Positions 47,091 through 58,734 of a DNA stretch of 64,000 nt are shown piece by piece. Made by a program: the position numbers and the translations under genes. The DNA is from Cacajao melanocephalus (lineage: Eukaryota > Chordata > Mammalia > Primates > Pitheciidae): assembly GCA_963573385.1 (NCBI GenBank), contig CAUYLG010052119.1, positions 1 to 64,000 of the forward strand, in the 5' to 3' direction. The notes under the pieces were generated by a model that made no database searches, was not told the DNA's origin, and saw only the letters and a list, made by a program, of their open reading frames with translations. How positions within the stretch are numbered: position 1 is the stretch's first letter; each line of letters begins with the position of its first letter.

Positions 47091-48634
47091 GAAATTAGTA
47101 AAAACTGAACTAAAATGGCCTACTCCTGAGAGTTAAAATCTTCATTATTCTAAGCATAATTGCCTCAAAAAATGTATTTCACCATCGCTACACCAGTGGA
47201 ATGTCGACTGTATTGAATGAGTTTGAGTGTAGAAGTCATACCTCGATAAGTAGAGAACTCTAACAATTATCCATGTAAATAAAAAAGATGAGCTTCCAAC
47301 TAGAAATATATTTTTAAGTTACTTTTAATAATGGGATATTTCATAATTTTAACTCTTCTTTCCTCATTTATATTTATTACATAGGCTTTGAGTTGAAGTA
47401 AAGAGATGGTCCTACCAAAGCATAAAATTACAAAGGATTTATGCATGAGGTCATAATGCTTGACAAGTGCTGTTTTACCTAACTACAAGGACACGAAACA
47501 TTTAATTTGAACATCACTGTCCTTGAGAGTCAACTTTCTCCTCAGGCTTTGTAGTAATAACTTACTGTTATGCATTTATGTTGGAAACATTTATATTTAT
47601 AGAGCCTAAAAAGACCTATAAAAAGCTAAACATAACTATTAAGAATATGGATGTATGGAGCACATTCTAATTTTAAATGACATATATCAGAAAAAAAGAC
47701 AACTAGAATGGGAACTAGAATATTTAAAAAAGAAATATTCTGATAGGTTTTGTACACAGTTTTCTCTGGAGACAGGCAAGTTAGTCACTTCAGAAATATT
47801 TTAAGAACTAGTATTTATTGAGTGTGATTTTATCATGAAATACAAAGATGAATTATTTCATCCTGATGGAATAAAGGCTATGTGTGTTTGCATGTGTGAA
47901 GAGAGGAGAAAAGGATGAAAAGGGAGAGGAAGGGAGAGAAAAAGGTAGCCAAGCAGAGGAGGGTGAAAATATGCTATAGAGTTGATAATTCTAACATGCA
48001 TAAATTCATGAATACATATTCTTATTGGACAGATGAGAAAGAAGTTTGGGAGATTCTGTCATATTAATTAATATAAATTAGTTGATTCATTGATCTCATT
48101 GATTAGATTGCATAGTGACAGATACTCTTTATTAACTTAAACATACTAGATGCTTTAGCATTAAATATACATGAATCTGTAATGGAGTCTAGATCACTAC
48201 CAGAAAAACCAATGGGATTTTCTGGGATCACACACTTTCCCTCGTTCTGAAAGTATCTCAATCTTTTTTAAGTCGTTTTGTACCTAATTCTTACAATGTG
48301 GAGAGGTGGCACTCAAACAAGGAACAGTGGTTAAAATTAAACATATTGAAAACTAATAATGTTAGTACTTGTTTTAAGTAACAAGTTTTAGAGTCAAAGA
48401 AGAAGAAAATTCAAATATGGTTTTCACAGTCACCTAATCAGTCATTCTCAGATTTTTCTTCTTTTTGGTTTTGGCTTTTGTTTTTTGTTTGTATTCGAAT
48501 GATTGGTTCATTTTCATATTAATGTAAAGATAACTAGGCTAATTTTAAGTAGTCTATACGAACATCTTTCAGACTGATGAATCACCTACCAGTAGCAGTG
48601 GCTATTCAAGACGCTAGTAATAAAATAAATATTT
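47091..48634. other. Unrecognised DNA with a purine tract
   Basis: A nearly all-purine stretch (GAAGAGAGGAGAAAAGGATG..) lies at about 47896-47945. A weak reversed L2 end ('ctagtatttattgagtgtga') is at about 47805-47860. Confidence 0.45.
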
Positions 48635-48865
48635 GTAACACTTTACATAAGAATAAAGTTTACCAAGTGTTTCAAAGTACCTCCTTGATTCAGCATGGAA
48701 AAAACCCCTTGTAAGGAGGAAGAAGCTTGCTATTATTTCCAGTACACTGTTCACGAAACTGAAGCTTCCAGCTATAAAGCTTCTGCTTGTTCAGTGTCTT
48801 CAAGCCTTCAGGTAGCATATCTAGGACTAGAATCTCAGGTTTTGTACTCTAAATTTAGTATTCTC
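48635..48865 (-). repeat. MIR, antisense, diverged
   Basis: 'cactttacataagaataaag', 'aggaggaagaagcttgctat', 'cgaaactgaagcttccag' and 'ctaggactagaatctcaggt' follow the reversed MIR order. Confidence 0.5.
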
Positions 48866-50019
48866 TATTTCATATTACGTATATAGATAAGTAATGAAAT
48901 TAATGCAATTGTTCTTCCTCCCTTCCTTTTTCTTTTGGTATTTTAAAAGGATATATTTAGTATCCTGATTCATCATTTGTTTTACTCAGTTATTTAACAC
49001 TGCTTTTGTATCAGGTAGTACAAATGGCGCTCAATTAAAAAAATTTTTTGGACCAAACAAATCTAAGCTGCATCCAAACAATGAGTACTAATTCTCAAAA
49101 ATAAAGTTGGGGGGTGAGGAAGAAGGAATTATCATGTATGATAATGGTCTCGGTTACGCTATAATGCAATCTTGCTACATCATAGTCTATTATGAGTTCA
49201 TAATCTCTCAACTAGAATATGGGAAATTGTACAAAACTGGAAGACATAATTTATCTCTGCTGCAATATATAAACTAGGGTTATCTATGGAAGTGTGTCAT
49301 GCTTCTGAGCAATGCCTATTACATCTATGGTAATAAAAAAAGAAGCGAAGAAAGCCACAGGACTAGGCAGAGAAGAAATGTGTATTTAAAGTGTGGGTTT
49401 GTCTTAAATATTCCCTCTGGCAGTCAATAGAGGTAAAACATTGATGTGCCATTGTGGTTCCCTTGAACCACTACTTCAGTGTTTATGTCAGTAAAGTGGA
49501 AATGACCTTTGAGAAATTACCTAAGACATATTCTGACTTCAATAAGCACTATCCTTAAACTCCTCCAGCAATGTGACAGTCAATTCCATTTTTCAACCGT
49601 ATCTAAAAAAAAGGAGATTGTATAAAATTCAATAATAGCCTTTTCCAATTGTAGTATAAATAATTCCTTGCAATTACCTTATTACTATCTTTAATCATTT
49701 ATCTTTACCCAGAGTCAAATTTCTTTCCTTTTGATCTCAGTGTAAATAGAAAAGCAAAGATCCATCCGTTTCTATAGAACCTACAATCAATTTATGTTAA
49801 TGTTCCATGTCAATTTTCAAATATAAGAAGGAATTACAGGTATTGATTTTTATATTTTGCATATATACAATGTATGAAGTAGATACGAGAGATACTAAAT
49901 AGGTCTTTCTATTTCATAAAAATCTGAAAGCCCTGGCCTTTCCAAAAATGTAAAGGAGATTATAAGCATTGATTTTAAGCTATATGAAAGATAAATGCAC
50001 TTGTTGAAATAATGAATTA
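48866..50019. other. Unrecognised AT-rich DNA
   Basis: No gene or repeat recognised. Confidence 0.4.
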
Positions 50020-50175
50020 ATTTACTCATTCATTTCATTTACTCAGTATTTTTTTTCATTTTACCCTAACTTACTGAATATGTGTAGGTGCCAGAAAGAG
50101 TGTGTCTAAGTGAGACAAAAAATAGGTTGACCATGATGTGACCATCCATTCAGAAGTTCACCATTTAGTGGGAGA
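50020..50175 (-). repeat. L2 3' end, antisense, diverged
   Basis: 'ttactcattcatttcattta', 'gtgtaggtgccagaaagagt' and 'tcaccatttagtgggagatt' recall the reversed L2 terminus. Confidence 0.45.
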
Positions 50176-50295
50176 TTTTTTTTTTTACATATAGTTGTAT
50201 TAGATCTGAACTTTCAGAAGGAATAAGTAAACCTTGAAGGAGATGTCAAGAAGCAATGGAAGAGGAGAAAGACCTTCAAAGTAAGAGGTCAACAT

Positions 50296-50640
50296 TTTAA
50301 AGTTTCGTGTGTTTATTTCTCTTTAATTTGTATGGGTACCTAGTCAGTGTACATATTTGTAGGGCACATGAGATGTTTTGATACAGGCATACAATGTGTA
50401 ATCATCACATTAGAGTAAATGGGTTATCCACCACCACACGCGTTTATCATTACTTTGTGTTATAAACATTCCAATTATACTGTTTTAGTTGTTTGTAAAA
50501 ATATTTTTGACTGTAATCACCCTGTTGTTCTATCAAATACTAGATCTTATTAATTCTATCTAACTGTATTTTTGTACCCATTAACCATCCCCTCCTCCTC
50601 TTATCTCCAATTAGATAACAGTCATTTCAATGTTTTTGTG
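50296..50640 (-). mobile_element. L1MA-type 3' UTR fragment, antisense
   Basis: 'atgggtacctagtcagtgta', 'gggcacatgagatgttttga', 'tacaggcatacaatgtgtaa', 'caccctgttgttctatcaaa' and 'tttttgtacccattaaccat' are the reversed 3' UTR of an older L1. It is truncated at its L1-5' side close to the AluS that follows. Confidence 0.8.
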
Positions 50641-50661
50641 AGGCAAATAATTTTTCTTTCC

Positions 50662-50958
50662 TTTTTTTTTTAAGACGGAGTCTCCCTCTGTAGCCCAGGC
50701 TGAAGTGCAGTGGCATGATCTTGGCTCACTGCAATCTCTGCCTCCCAGGTCCCCAGTTCAAGCAATTCTCCTGCCTCAGCCTCACAAGTAGTTGGGATTA
50801 CAGGCACACACCACCATGCCCAACTACTTTTTGTATTTTTAGTAGAGACTGGGTTTCACCATATTGGCCAGGCTGCTCTTGAACTCCTGACCTCGGGATC
50901 TGCCCACCTTGTCCTCCCAAAGTGCTGGGATTACAGGCATGAGCCACCGCACCCAGCC
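50662..50958 (-). mobile_element. AluS-type SINE, antisense, full length
   Basis: Poly-T, then 'gacggagtctccctctgtag', 'gtgcagtggcatgatcttgg', 'tttttgtatttttagtagag', 'gggtttcaccatattggcca' and 'gtgctgggattacaggcatg'. Confidence 0.94.
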
Positions 50959-51228
50959 AATAATATTAAACAAATCTCTGGTTTGAATTACTGCCAACAA
51001 ATGGTTACTTGATTAACAAAATAGTCTGTGGGAATAAGAGTCTAAGTATAGGTGTGTATATATGTGTCTATACTCAATACATGATTTTAGTTTTCTGATT
51101 TACCATGGAGACTCAAGGCTATATGTTGCCTTACCAGTAACAAACTTTAGGCAGTCAACTCTAAATGTATGCTTTAAAAAACTATTAAATTGAAGAGGGG
51201 GAAATTAGAATAAATAATATCATCTTAT
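50959..51228. other. Unrecognised DNA
   Basis: Short unassigned spacer. Confidence 0.35.
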
Positions 51229-51600
51229 ATTATGGAGTGAATTGTGTACAGTAAAATTCCTGTCTTGAACCCTAATTCAAATATGACTTTATTTGGAGGT
51301 AGTTAAGGAAAGGAGGTCTTACCCATGGGACACTAATCCAGTGCGATTAATTCTCAAACGAAAATGAAGAAACACTGAAGATCTTTCTTTTTGTATTCAT
51401 GAACAGAGGAAAGGCCATGTGATGACACAACAAAAGGGTGGCTATCTGCAAGGGAGAAGGAGAGGCCTCACGAGAAACTACATGACAGGCATACTGACTT
51501 TGAGTTTCCATTCTCCAGAAATGTGAGAAAATACCACTGTGTAGTTAAACTACCCAGCCTATGGTATTTTGTTATGAAAGCCCAGGTTAACTCACATACT
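51229..51600 (+). mobile_element. MLT1-type MaLR LTR
   Basis: 'tatggagtgaattgtgtaca', 'aaatatgactttatttggag', 'gaaaggccatgtgatgacac', 'ccattctccagaaatgtgag' and 'cccagcctatggtattttgt' give the sense MLT1 order from end to end, with strong divergence. Confidence 0.7.
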
Positions 51601-51652
51601 TTGTTAAAAAAAATTCCAACAGGTAGCTTATTGCCTTGCCTTGCCTTGGCCT

Positions 51653-51852
51653 TCTTTGCTCCACTGCTCAGGATGTGGTGCAGTGGCACAATTATGGCTC
51701 ACTGCAACCTTGAACTCCTAGAATCTAGTGATTCTCCCACCTCAGTCTGCTGAGTGGCTGGGACTACAGGGACATACCACCATGTCTGGCTAATTTATGT
51801 ATATATGTACACATTTAGAGATCAGGCCTCACCATGTTACCCAGGTTGGTCA
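51653..51852 (-). mobile_element. AluJ-type fragment, antisense, truncated
   Basis: The right monomer ('cagtggcacaattatggctc', 'tggctgggactacagggaca') plus the beginning of the left monomer ('ggcctcaccatgttacccag') are present. The rest of the left monomer and a clear poly-T are missing. Confidence 0.8.
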
Positions 51853-51889
51853 CTTATAGCTTTTTCTTAATGGCAACTGGTAACATGGT

Positions 51890-52065
51890 CCCTGCCATAT
51901 CTCTGGTCACATTTAGAGTTTTTATGAGTATAATCTCATTGAATTCTCAGATTAGTCTGAGTAGATAGCTACTTCCGTGAAGCACAGTACAGTTGTGAGG
52001 TACAGATAGATGTAGTAATGCAGATGTGAGTTACAAAGTTCAGCTAGTGAGTAAGTGATTGTTTT
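51890..52065 (-). repeat. Probable MIR, antisense
   Basis: 'agtataatctcattgaattc', 'gtgaggtacagatag' and 'caaagttcagctagtgagta' recall the reversed MIR, strongly decayed. Confidence 0.4.
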
Positions 52066-53654
52066 TAGGGTAAAGTCTACAGAGGGACCATCATTAAAAT
52101 AGCTTTAATTTGGATTATTAAACACATATTTGCTTAAACTTTAAGAATCATTAAAATATTCTAACATTATATTGTAATCTCATATTTATCATATATAAGC
52201 AAACAAAATACTAGCCTAATAGAATTTAAAATAACTACTGATAAAAGTAAATTTACAAAGCTTATTACTTGCTATTATTTCATATCTGGAAAGAAACATT
52301 AAACATATTAGAACAGAAATATGACAAAGATGATTAAAAATATGGGTATTAAATTTAATGTTTGATAGCATAATTAAATTGCAAAGTCTTAGTGACTATT
52401 TAAAGGGCCAATTATGTGAACACAACACTAAAATTTAAAACCTACAACATCCCAAAATAGACATGCTAGTGATTAAAAAGGAAATATCCAAGAATGTGAA
52501 GGCTTGAAATGTAATAAGGTCCCAAATGAGTTAGTGAGGGCTATCATAAAAATCTGACAGGGCATTCTATTTATAATTTGTAATAAAACTGTCACACATC
52601 GAATTTATAAAAGCATTTATCTTAAAAAATAAATCTATTTGCCAAGGGCAAGTTAATAACCTCTACAGTTCATTTGAATATATGGACAAAAAGATGGTTT
52701 GACTAATAGAGCATTATAAGACGTGTGTTGAGAAATGTATAGGCTGCTGTGAAAATGGAAACATCACTCAAAATGGTTTTATGCTGTGAATGAACAGCAG
52801 GGATACTTTCTATATCATCTGAAATACAAATCAATATTGTTAACCATCAACCTAAGGAACATGCACACAGAGAAAATAGTATTCAAGTGTTCCATTTTCA
52901 GAAACAATTAAAATTATTTCAATTTAAGCACCAAAAGAACATGTGGATTTTTAAAATACCTAATTGAATGCTCAGCTATTTCCTAAGGATTAGTCATTTA
53001 CTTATTTTAGAGATCTAAGGGAAGAGAATGTTGCTTAATACAGGGGTTTTACAGATACTCAGAAATGTAAACATACACAATTTTAAATAAACTATTCCTT
53101 GAAATATCACATAAGTTTGGTAGAAAAATGGAAATGAACAGTCACTCACTGTTTAAAATAACTCAGACTATAGTATCGTAAACTAGCACAAGGCCCAGCT
53201 GTCATAATGAGACTTGGCAAATCACTTGGCCTTTTTGTGATTCATTTTTTTCAGAACGTTCATAAGAAATCCCCAGTGTTACTCTGTATGAACCCTGAAA
53301 ATACAACCATAATCTTGGGTGTAGACTCTCAGGAACATCTACTTACATATTTTTTCTAAATGTATGTAATGTTGTATAAAGAGAGAGAACATGTAAGTTA
53401 CAAAACTTCTCTTATTTAGAACAGAGGCAGCACACTTTTTATTAAAGGGAAGATAGATACTTTACCCTTTGTAATATGAGAGTAATTACAGACAGTATGT
53501 AAACGAGTGGGCAAGGCTTAGCACTAAAATAACTTTGTAGTAACAGGCAGGAGGTATAATTTGGTCAATGGATAATAATTTATCAACCCCTTATTTGGGG
53601 GAAAAAGTTTTCTATATTCTCTTTCTCTATTTTCCCTAAAATAATCCTTTAAAA
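52066..53654. other. Unrecognised AT-rich DNA
   Basis: A weak MIR-like piece ('gagacttggcaaatcacttg' then 'gcctttttgtgattc') lies at about 53195-53250. Nothing else recognised. Confidence 0.4.
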
Positions 53655-53837
53655 AATGGCAATTATATTAAAAGGATCATGTTTCATGATCAAGTGGGAA
53701 TTATCCCTGGGTGCAGGAATAGTTCAGTTTATGTAAATCAATTAATGTGATATATCACATTGAGAGAATCAAGGACAAAAAGAATGTAAATGTCTCAATA
53801 AAAGCAGAAAAGGCAATTTGACAAAATTCAACATCCT
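53655..53837 (+). mobile_element. L1 ORF2 internal fragment
   Basis: 'catgatcaagtgggaattat', 'tgtaaatcaattaatgtgat', 'aaaagcagaaaaggcaattt' and 'gacaaaattcaacatcc' are from the reverse-transcriptase part of L1 ORF2. Both ends are truncated and the frame is broken. No 3' end or tail, so it is a remnant of an older insertion. Confidence 0.8.
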
Positions 53838-54186
53838 TCTGTATTTTCCTCCACATTTTATGCTTTTAGTTGAAAACCTTCCATTTCCAGCATCTTGTAT
53901 TTAGTTTTCTCATTGAAGAGGTAAATTATATTCTTGAGGAGTTTCCCACTGAAGAGCTTCCTTACCCTTACTTTGATTATTTCATAGACTCATCTACCCT
54001 TTGGAAGGCTCTTTCCTTGTTGCTTTTAAAGTGATGAAACAGAAAATCACATAAGTTAAAGAACTTGAACAGGCAAATCTGTCCACTGGTTCTGTTAAAG
54101 ACGTATTAAATTATTTTATGCAAAGAGCATTTATTTTGGCACTGCTGTTCAACCTCTAGTTCTGACCCATGGTTGCTGCATAACTG
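53838..54186. other. Unrecognised DNA
   Basis: No gene or repeat recognised. Confidence 0.4.
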
Positions 54187-54322
54187 TGAGCTCAGCATCT
54201 TTATTTTCCCTTCTGTATAACGGGAATCATGCTAGTATCCACCTAATGAACTTACTGTAATGCTTACATGAGCTAATATAACACTTTGCAGGTGCTCAAA
54301 ATATGGAAGGTTTACAATAAAA
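54187..54322 (+). repeat. MIR, sense, 3' two thirds
   Basis: 'tgagctcagcatctttattt', 'tctgtataacgggaatcatg', 'aatgcttacatgagctaata' and 'gcaggtgctcaaaatatgga' follow the MIR core and 3' end. Confidence 0.65.
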
Positions 54323-54339
54323 AAACAGTTTCACTTTTC

Positions 54340-54446
54340 ACCTCTGAAGGTGAAATTGACTTGAGTGATTTTTCGGGCACTGCCTACCACTATGAATATA
54401 TAACTATTTCATCTAGTAGTGACAAGAAAAGGAAGCAGAGGGATCT
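54340..54446 (+). repeat. Dispersed pair, copy A: unassigned 0.1-kb segment
   Basis: It starts ACCTCTGAAGGTGAAATTGA and shares blocks GTGATTTTTC, CCACTATGAAT, AACTATTTCA and GTGACAAG in the same order with copy B at 55240-55350. From the ACC the frame is open for 40 codons and reads TSEGEIDLSDFSGT..HYE..TIS, then a Lys/Arg-rich stretch, before TAG. No homology recognised. There is no ATG and no convincing splice site on both sides. See the related finding. Confidence 0.6.
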
Positions 54447-55239
54447 CTTACTACTATCATAGTTGTTTAAATTAATAAATATCTCAGGCCTTTGAATAAT
54501 TTAAGTCTAGTTGAAGATACTTTTATAAAATATGAAGTACGCTACAGTTCAACAAATACAAATATGTTATCACAAGTTAATATTAAAGCAGATCAACATG
54601 AAGTAGATTGATTAGGAAAAGTTGAGGACACCTGGATAAAGATGAGTGTTTTATATTAAATCTTAAGGAAGGATATAGTCTTTAACTGGCAGAATGTTGG
54701 TGCAGAGGACTGACCGAGGGGCATGGATCAAGCAAAGGCTCTGAAGCAGAAAAAGTACCAGGGACTTGCTCGCCTCCAGGCTTCACCCTGCATGAGAGAT
54801 GAGGATGCCTGGTAACAGCAGGAGGACTCAGATGTAAGGTCATAACAACTGGCTAGAAAATACATTTTTGGAAATCGTTTATTTTCTTTACACAGCACAT
54901 TTGCCTAGTATTTCATCCCAAGGTGGTATTTTCTCCCCTGGAGTAAAGAAGTTTATGGAAAAAACTTGCATGGGGAGGAAATTATAAAGAGAAGACACAA
55001 AAGTACAGTTTTGAAAAGCAAGTGAGGTGGGAACAAATGTGGTCAGCTTTCTGGATTTTAAATGGAGAGATCAGATTTCTCATGCAAAGTAAAAGCCACT
55101 GAAATCATTCCTGAGGCCCTGAGAAGAGTAGTGTGGGCTAGGGAGGGACAAGAGCATTAAAATCTATTCCAGATTTGATCTTATATCACCCTAAAACCTC
55201 GAACCAGTAAAATAATATCATCTTTAGGCTTCTGTTTGC
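54447..55239. other. Unrecognised DNA between the paired segments
   Basis: No named repeat recognised. Confidence 0.4.
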
Positions 55240-55350
55240 ACCTCTGAAAGTGAAGAAATGCAATCAAGTGATTTTTCTGGTACTTTCGACCACTATGAAT
55301 CTGTAACTATTTCACCAAGTTGTGACAAGGGAAGAAAAGAGAAGAGGGCT
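55240..55350 (+). repeat. Dispersed pair, copy B
   Basis: Direct repeat of the 54340 segment, with one three-base length difference that keeps the frame. The frame starting at ACC stays open for 37 codons (TSESEEMQSSDFSGT..HYE..TIS, then Lys/Arg-rich) up to TAG at 55351-55353. Similarity stops at both ends of the segment. The origin is unknown. Confidence 0.6.
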
Positions 55351-55353
55351 TAG

Positions 55354-55687
55354 AACCAAAAGTCTACCTTCATCAATTTCAAAGGAAAGGAACCTCAGAT
55401 AACATAATTTTAATTATTTAAGAAAGCAAGAGACATACATTTTAATGCTCTTAATCCATACATTTTAATGGATTCATGTTAAGTTTTCCAGGCAAGGAAA
55501 TATACTATAAAGTAAGAGCTACAATTATGAGGAAAGGTGCATGGATATTAAGTTGCACAAGTTTTTATTGTGTTATGGAAGTCTAGAAGACCAACAAGGG
55601 GGTAAAAAAAGCTAGAGACGATATCCGAATATTGAAAAGTCACTGTTATGTAATACTACGCTGTACTTATGGTTGTAGATAATATTT
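55354..55687. other. Unrecognised DNA
   Basis: Contains a short local repeat of CATACATTTTAATG at about 55434 and 55456. Nothing else recognised. Confidence 0.4.
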
Positions 55688-56221
55688 CAGTTTTTTTTTT
55701 CAATATTACCTTAAGTTCTGGGTTACATGTGCAGAATGTGAAGACTTGTTACATAGGTATGCATGTGCCATGGTGGTTTGCTGCACCCATCAACCCATCA
55801 TCTCCATTAGGTAGTTTTCCTAATGCTATCCCTCCCATAACTCCCTACTCCCTGACAGGTCCCAGAGTGTGATGTTCCCCTCCCTGTGTCTATGTGTTCT
55901 CATTGTTCAACTCCCAATTATGAGTGAGAACATGCAGTGTTTGGTTCTCTGTTCCCATGTTAGTTTGCTGAGAATGATGGCTTTTACCTTCATTTATGTC
56001 CCTGCAAACGGCATGAACTCATTCTTTTTTATGCCTACATAGTATTCCATGGTGTATATGTGCCACCTTTTCTTTATCCAGTCTATCATTGATAGGCATT
56101 TGGGTTGGTTCCGAGTCTTTGCTATTGTAAATAAGTGCTGCAATAAACATGCATGTGTGTCTTCTTAGTAGAATTATTTATAATCCTTTGGATATATACC
56201 CAGAAATGGTATTGCTGGGTC
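55688..56221 (-). mobile_element. L1PA-type 3' end, antisense, 5'-truncated
   Basis: Poly-T, then 'ccttaagttctgggttacat', 'gttacataggtatgcatgtg', 'aatgctatccctcccataac', 'tatgagtgagaacatgcagt', 'tagtattccatggtgtatat' and 'cccagaaatggtattgctgg'. It covers the L1 3' UTR and the last part of ORF2. It stops at 'tgctgggtca', where L1 is cut at its 5' side. No clear target duplication. Confidence 0.93.
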
Positions 56222-56362
56222 AGTACTTTATCATGAATAGTCCCATTTTGTCATTGCAATAAACCTGTAAGGTAGGACTTATTTCATGAAAGTTTTCATT
56301 ACTTGTTCAAATTCATGAAACCCAGATCTTTTGAATTCCAATCCAGTAGCCCTCCTCAAATT
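56222..56362 (-). repeat. MIR, antisense
   Basis: 'attgcaataaacctgtaagg', 'attacttgttcaaattcatg' and 'ttttgaattccaatccagta' followed by 'gccct' are the reversed MIR. Confidence 0.6.
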
Positions 56363-56391
56363 GGTAATCACTGCAGGCTAAGAAATATTGT

Positions 56392-56681
56392 GCTGGGCCG
56401 AGAAGGATGACTCATGCCTGTAATCCCAGCACTTTGGAAGGGCAAGGCAGGATCCCTTGAGTCAAGAAGTTTCATATCAGCCTAGGCAACACAGCAAGAT
56501 CTTCTACCTACAATTTTTTTTAATTAGCTAGAAATGGTGGTACATGACCGTAGTCCTAGTTCTTTGAGAGGCAAAGGTGGGAGGATTTTCTGAGCCCAGG
56601 AGTTCCAGGTTACAGTGATCCATGATCATGCCACTGCACCACTCCAGCCTGAGTGACAAAGCAAGACCCTGCTGCAAAAAA
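56392..56681 (+). mobile_element. AluJ-type SINE
   Basis: 'tgcctgtaatcccagcactt', 'cagcctaggcaacacagcaa', 'ggttacagtgatccatgatc' and 'ccactccagcctgagtgaca', then a short A tail. Flanks AGAAATATTGT (56381-56391) and AGGAATATTGT (56682-56692) are an 11-bp target duplication with one mismatch. The 130-codon antisense ORF over it is an artefact. Confidence 0.9.
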
Positions 56682-56692
56682 AGGAATATTGT

Positions 56693-58671
56693 ACCATGAT
56701 TTAACAGCACTTGTTGATGATTTTTTGCAACTGTGTGAAATTTATTTAACAAGAGGAGAAGCAGGTACTTTAGTATTACAGTTAAGTAGTAACCAGGAGA
56801 ACAATGTTTATTGAGGGCTAGGAATGTGGCTGCATGGATGGCTGAAATATAATATTCAGATTTCTTGATTCTATCAATTCTATCTGGTACTGGTGACCAA
56901 GGGCATGTTGAGTTTGGCATGCAGAGATAGCTTGTATGACATCATTGCTGCTGCTCTAAAGTAGTTCCCAATATTTAACAGCTAAGAGATTTTATATAAG
57001 ACTTTTATTTCCAACTTTTTAGATTTTTAGATCTGGAATCAATTTGGTGGAAGTATATAGTAGTTATGCCCTACCAAGTATAATAGCTCTGTAGTTTGCC
57101 CAAAGTCCTGATTATTCTCTGTTGTTTCTTAAACTTGATCTTGTTACATTTCTGTTAACTTTTATGAGCCCTGGAAGCATCTGAGTTTGCAAGATGTTTT
57201 TAGAGCCTGAGAATCTTGAAGATTATCAGTGAATATTTTTTTCCACTTTTGTCTGTGATAAGTGTAAATTTTATGAAATGTAACATCCAGCTTTAGGGGC
57301 AATCCCAAGTATATAAGTAGGGGGAGCGAAGGTTACAAAATGGAGAGTAAAGAAGCAGTCCAGAAAAATAAGACTCAAGATTCTACCAAAGCCAGAAACT
57401 CAGCTGTGTCAAAGTCAATGAAAGCACCCTTTTCTATTTTATGTACTTTTGCTGTTTTCTTAGTCCAGAAAAACTCTACATCTGTCCTTTGAAAAAGTAG
57501 AGTGTACACTTAAATTCAAAATTTTTAATGTGATATCTACCTTTCGGCATTATCTCAGAGTAAAATCACCTAGTCAATGAATCGAAGGGGAAAAACAAAG
57601 CTAGTTAAATTTTCTGTAAGTCACCAAATACCCATTCTTTCAGACCAACTGCATTGTAATATTTGATAAGTATTAAATGTTCTGAATTTAGCTTTTAAAT
57701 ACAGTAGTCTAGTTTGCGGAAGTATAAAATATAAGGCAACATAGGAATAGTATATGCAAAGGTAAGACGGACTGAAGTAGAACGTCATTTTGACTACACT
57801 TGCATAGCTCTGATGATTAGAACAATGTGACTGTTCTCCTTCCACCATATGACAGGCTTCCAGATGTGACAGCAAGCATACTCTGCATAAAAACAATTAA
57901 ATAAAAATAATTTCTAAAACCATCTTAGTATTTCAATGAGCTATGCTATTCATTTCCTCCAAAAATTGTATTTAAAGTGGATCTAAAAGAAAGCTACCTT
58001 TTCTATAAAATATTTTCATGTCATTTCCTTCACCAATTATATAATGTCTTTCTCAAGTACTACCTACTATATCTATAAAATATAAACAATATACCAGGAA
58101 TTACTATTTTAAATAGAATATATCAAGTAAACCATACGTGAAAAATATACTCTAATACATACAACCTACTAAAAAACATACATGAAGTAATTTTTCTACC
58201 ATGAGGTGAGAGCTTATTTAATATAGCACCAAAGAGAACAATTAAAATATTTTTAGACTTATTTAATTTTATATTCTTTTATGATAATTTTTTTGCATTA
58301 ATTTAACTTAATTTAGATATGACTAAATAGATTTAAAATGTATTTTGTCTCTTAGAGTCAACTTGGGCATATGACCATGTTAGAGATGGGTGGGGTTACA
58401 CAACAAAATAACATAACATAAATCCAAATTGTGAACATAATTTTAAACTCTGAGAGCAAGTATTGTTCAGAAAATAAACAGTACATAGTATTGTCTGACG
58501 AAGAAAACTTTGTGCCACCCTTAAAATCACGTAAGAAATTAAAATTTTGGTTCTGAAAAATGCCACAGGACCTACAGGTAAAGAAGGAGTTCATGGAGGG
58601 TTACCATAGGTTCTCTTCCATCACTTCAAATAGAACATCTCTCTCTATATCAGAATTCATAGGAAGCTTTC

Positions 58672-58674
<3 letters not shown>
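56693..58674. other. Unrecognised AT-rich DNA
   Basis: About 2 kb without a recognised gene or repeat. Confidence 0.4.
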
Positions 58675-58710
<36 letters not shown>

Positions 58711-58734
58711 TACACGCACACATACATGCACACT
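58675..58734. repeat. (CA)n microsatellite with CG/TA interruptions
   Basis: Pure (CA) for about 28 bases, then CACGCACACATACACGCACA-type imperfect units. Confidence 0.95.

Noticed and set aside
55661..56231. Target-site duplication for the antisense L1 at 55688-56221 (CTGTACTTAT / CAGTACTTTAT)
   Set aside because: The left match is separated from the poly-T by about 20 unexplained bases and needs an indel; too weak.
56528..56920. 130-codon minus-strand ORF
   Set aside because: Its C-terminal half is antisense Alu ('LALSLRLEWCSG..' is a typical Alu-derived peptide); the remainder has no feature.
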